64,000 nt of DNA from Stenotrophomonas maltophilia (GTDB taxonomy: Bacteria > Pseudomonadota > Gammaproteobacteria > Xanthomonadales > Xanthomonadaceae): the NCBI RefSeq assembly GCF_002799155.1, contig NZ_NERD01000002.1:1860001-1924000 (forward strand). Direction: 5' to 3'. The stretch's first letter is position 1. Every line of letters starts with the position of its first letter. A model generated the notes under the pieces. That model was not told the origin of the DNA and did not search any database. It was given only the letters and a program-made list of their open reading frames with translations. Both the position numbers and the translations under genes were made by a program. This document shows, piece by piece, positions 61,921 to 64,000 of the stretch.

Positions 61921-61958
61921 GCGAAGGGTCTCCGGAGAACGCATGTTCAAGGGAAGGG

Positions 61959-63584
61959 TCAGTAACTGGTGCTGATGTTGAAATGCAGGCGCGGGTCGTC
62001 CTTGCGCGTGACCGGGCCATCGGCATAGGGCCAGGCGTAGTCCAGGCGCAGTTGCAGGTGTTCGCCCAGGCGCAGCTGCGCGCCCAGGCCGACCGAGGCC
62101 AGGTTGTACTTGTCACGCTGTTCGGGCAGTGGTTGGCGCAGGCGCAGATAGGCCGCGTCGGCAAAGCTGTAGACGCGCAGATCGGTGCCGCTCCACAGCG
62201 ACCACGCCGGGGTGCGCCATTCCAGGCTGGCCAGGCCGCCGTAGTCGCCGATCGCCTCGGCCGACAGATAGCCACGTACGGTATACATGCCACCGGCGGC
62301 GAACTGTTCGGCCGACACCAGCGGCGCGTCGGTCACCTGCAGCGAGCCGCGCGCGTACCACTGCCAGTCGCTGCCGAAGGTATGGGTGTTGGCGACATCG
62401 GCCTTGAACGCCACGAAGCTCGGGTCGGCCCAGTAGCGCTTCTGGCCGAAGGCGGTGGCGTCGCTGCCGTAACCGAACAGGCGGCGGGTGCCGGCCACCA
62501 GCTGGGTGTTGATGCTCAGCTGATCGTGCTCGCCCTGGCGCACGCCGACGAAGGCCAGCGTGATCGGCGCATATTTCAGCGGCGTCTTCAGGCTGTCCCC
62601 GCCCATCTGCGTGTCTTCCTCGGTGTCCTTGAAATCCACACCAAGGCTGAGCTGGCGCCACCACTGGCTGCTGCCAGCAAGGCGGTAGTTGAGCTTGAGG
62701 CCGATCGAGTGACCGTTGCCGATCACATTGGTTCCGGTGCCGGTACCGACCTGTCCGCCCGCGTTCAGCACGCGGCTATCGGACGTGTAGCCGGACGCTT
62801 CCAGGCTCCACGGCGTGCCCTCGAACGGCATCATGTACGAGGCCGAAAACACCTTGGCCTGCTGGGTATCTTCCGGCGCCAGGTACACGCCGATGGTGGC
62901 GCTGTGCCCGCGCTTCCACAGGTTGTCGTAGGCCAGCGACGCACTCAGGCGCAGCTTCTCGGTGTCGGCACTGTGGTCGTTGTTGAGCGCCGCGCTGGCG
63001 CGCCACGGCGACTTCTCCTCGACCTGCAGGTCCACATCCATCGTGCCCGGCACCTGGCCTTCGCGCACCAAGGGCATCACCTGGCGACGTCCACCTTCAT
63101 TGAGCGCGGTCAGTTCCTTCTGCGCCTGGTCGAAATCCGGCACCTTGCCCTCGGCCAGCGCCGGCACGCGTTCGCGGATGCGTTCGGGCGATTCGTGCTT
63201 CGTTCCCACGACCCGCAGCTGGCCGATCGGTGTCTGCTGTACCTTCAGCAGTACCACGCCTCCACTGACCTGCTGCTCGGGCAGTTCCACATAGACCGAC
63301 TGGTAGCCCGCCTGCTGGTACAGCGCATTGACTGCATCGCGCGCCTTCTCGACATCGGCCAGGGTCTTGCCCGGGCCGAGGAACGGCTCCACCGCGCGTT
63401 CGATCTGGCGCGGATCGAGCACGGTGTTGCCGCGCACGATGTATTCATTGATGTTCACGCTGGGCGCAGGTGCAGCCGCCTGCGCGAACAACGGCAGCGG
63501 CATCGCGGCCAGGGCCAGCACCAGCGGATGCAGGTGCAGCGGAAGGCGGACGGCTCGGCACGGAACAGGAGTCATCGAAGGCAT
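61959..63584 (-). CDS. TpsB/ShlB/FhaC family outer-membrane translocator
   Basis: The 541-residue protein has a signal peptide (to about residue 38), POTRA domains (about 40-190; INEYIVRGNTVLDPRQIERAV and VLLKVQQTPIGQLRVVG) and a 16-strand barrel with the VRGY motif (MYTVRGYLSAEA) and C-terminal NISTSY. It should export a large TpsA partner, or assemble one, in two-partner secretion. The TpsA gene is not seen in this window; a small divergent gene is next to it on the right edge. The ATG at 63584 has a weak ribosome binding site. Confidence 0.87.
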   Translation of the reverse strand: MPSMTPVPCRAVRLPLHLHPLVLALAAMPLPLFAQAAAPAPSVNINEYIVRGNTVLDPRQIERAVEPFLGPGKTLADVEKARDAVNALYQQAGYQSVYVELPEQQVSGGVVLLKVQQTPIGQLRVVGTKHESPERIRERVPALAEGKVPDFDQAQKELTALNEGGRRQVMPLVREGQVPGTMDVDLQVEEKSPWRASAALNNDHSADTEKLRLSASLAYDNLWKRGHSATIGVYLAPEDTQQAKVFSASYMMPFEGTPWSLEASGYTSDSRVLNAGGQVGTGTGTNVIGNGHSIGLKLNYRLAGSSQWWRQLSLGVDFKDTEEDTQMGGDSLKTPLKYAPITLAFVGVRQGEHDQLSINTQLVAGTRRLFGYGSDATAFGQKRYWADPSFVAFKADVANTHTFGSDWQWYARGSLQVTDAPLVSAEQFAAGGMYTVRGYLSAEAIGDYGGLASLEWRTPAWSLWSGTDLRVYSFADAAYLRLRQPLPEQRDKYNLASVGLGAQLRLGEHLQLRLDYAWPYADGPVTRKDDPRLHFNISTSY

Positions 63585-63776
63585 CGCGTCGTATCGAAGG
63601 GAGTGGCCAGGGAGCGGCGCGTGGGTCTACCAACAGGACGTGCACGTCGCGTCAAAACCGCCAATAGTTTTGTGACAGCACTGTCATCTTTTGACCCGGC
63701 CGAAACGGTGGCGGGCGGAGACTGCCTTCGCCACACGTCTTCCTTGCAGAACGCCGGTTGCCGCGCGAGATTGGAA

Positions 63777-64000
63777 ATGAGTGCACTATCGATAGCGGGC
63801 ATCCGCCCTGCCCTGGCGCTGGCATTGCTGCTGGCGTTGCCATCGCTCCGTGCCGAGGAGGCAAAGACGCGGGAAGAGGCCGTGCCGTGCATTGAAGTGC
63901 AGGTCAACGGCGAGCGGATTCCGGCGTGGGACTGCCTGCAGCGCAAGCTGGCACCGGCGGCGAAGCCAGCCAAGTCACCGGCGCTGCCTGAAGCCGAACG
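63777..64000 (+). CDS. Small exported protein, 5' part
   Basis: The visible 74 codons begin with a signal peptide (MSALSIAGIRPALALALLLA, cleavage near LRAEE) and then a mature domain with two cysteines (VPCIEVQVNGERIPAWDCLQRKL). The gene runs off the right edge. It is divergent from the TpsB-like gene with a 192-bp gap. Small two-Cys exported proteins often precede filamentous-hemagglutinin-type TpsA genes; this is inference from context only. Confidence 0.55.
   Translation, partial: MSALSIAGIRPALALALLLALPSLRAEEAKTREEAVPCIEVQVNGERIPAWDCLQRKLAPAAKPAKSPALPEAE

Noticed and set aside
57375-61965. Two long plus-strand frames (943 and 752 codons) opposite the porin-TonB-ExbD-ExbB genes
   Set aside because: Shadows of well-supported minus-strand genes; composition is low-complexity and no start signals fit.
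1-64000. tRNA, rRNA, CRISPR arrays, transposases or prophage genes
   Set aside because: No such sequences were recognised on reading; repeats found are short SMAG-type palindromes or single operator sites.

Overview
The window looks like chromosomal DNA of a Stenotrophomonas species (Xanthomonadaceae). It is uniformly GC-rich with strong GC3 bias. It carries many short GTAG-headed hairpins of the SMAG type (Stenotrophomonas maltophilia GTAG repeats). Many genes are TonB receptors, metal transporters and one-component regulators. I see no rRNA, tRNA, CRISPR array, insertion sequence or prophage.

Left part (1-14 kb): a truncated FdhF/YdeP oxidoreductase gene sits next to fdhD. A carboxymuconolactone decarboxylase gene is paired with a divergent AraC regulator. 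A DHA2-type drug exporter and its TetR repressor share a perfect inverted-repeat operator. A six-gene, translationally coupled zinc-starvation operon follows (ZrgA, ABC ATPase, FtsX-like permease, two DUF3299 lipoproteins, one unknown membrane-anchored protein). Opposite it lie a MerC-like membrane protein and a TonB receptor with a divergent AraC regulator. Two near-identical Zur-box-like sites lie in the two divergent promoter regions.

Middle (13.7-38.7 kb): small oxidoreductase clusters with LysR regulators (dkgB, LLM flavoprotein, cyclase, MoaF-like, SDR); a czcCBA-type metal efflux operon with a divergent two-component system whose 62-bp promoter region holds four CTTGC repeats at exactly 11-bp spacing; a GH92 mannosidase and a divergent autotransporter with palindromes between them; thioredoxin-like and host-attachment-type genes; a ProP-like transporter; a Phd/zeta toxin-antitoxin pair with a perfect promoter palindrome; and an HWE kinase with its response regulator.

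Right part (38.8-64 kb): a hemophore locus (ECF sigma, FecR, STN-type TonB receptor, hemophilin-like secreted protein, Slam outer-membrane translocator) faces a TonB receptor - CobN-like - ExbB-like - DUF2149 operon. That operon resembles the zinc-responsive PA1922-PA1925 locus of Pseudomonas aeruginosa. The CobN-like protein has an export signal and a C-terminal membrane anchor, so it probably works in the periplasm. Next come a LysR/pirin/isochorismatase/OsmC group and an operon coding for a TpsB-like outer-membrane protein, an ExbB fused to DUF2341/LamG-like domains, ExbD, TonB and a porin.

The theme is metal and heme traffic. Two modules match known Zur-controlled loci, a third TonB receptor has the same putative Zur box, an RND exporter handles excess divalent metal, and a type XI (Slam) hemophore system may share the divergent promoter region with one zinc module. 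The most unusual candidates are the periplasmic CobN-like protein, the hemophore/Slam locus under sigma/anti-sigma control, the ExbB-DUF2341 fusion operon, and the periodic or palindromic regulatory sites.
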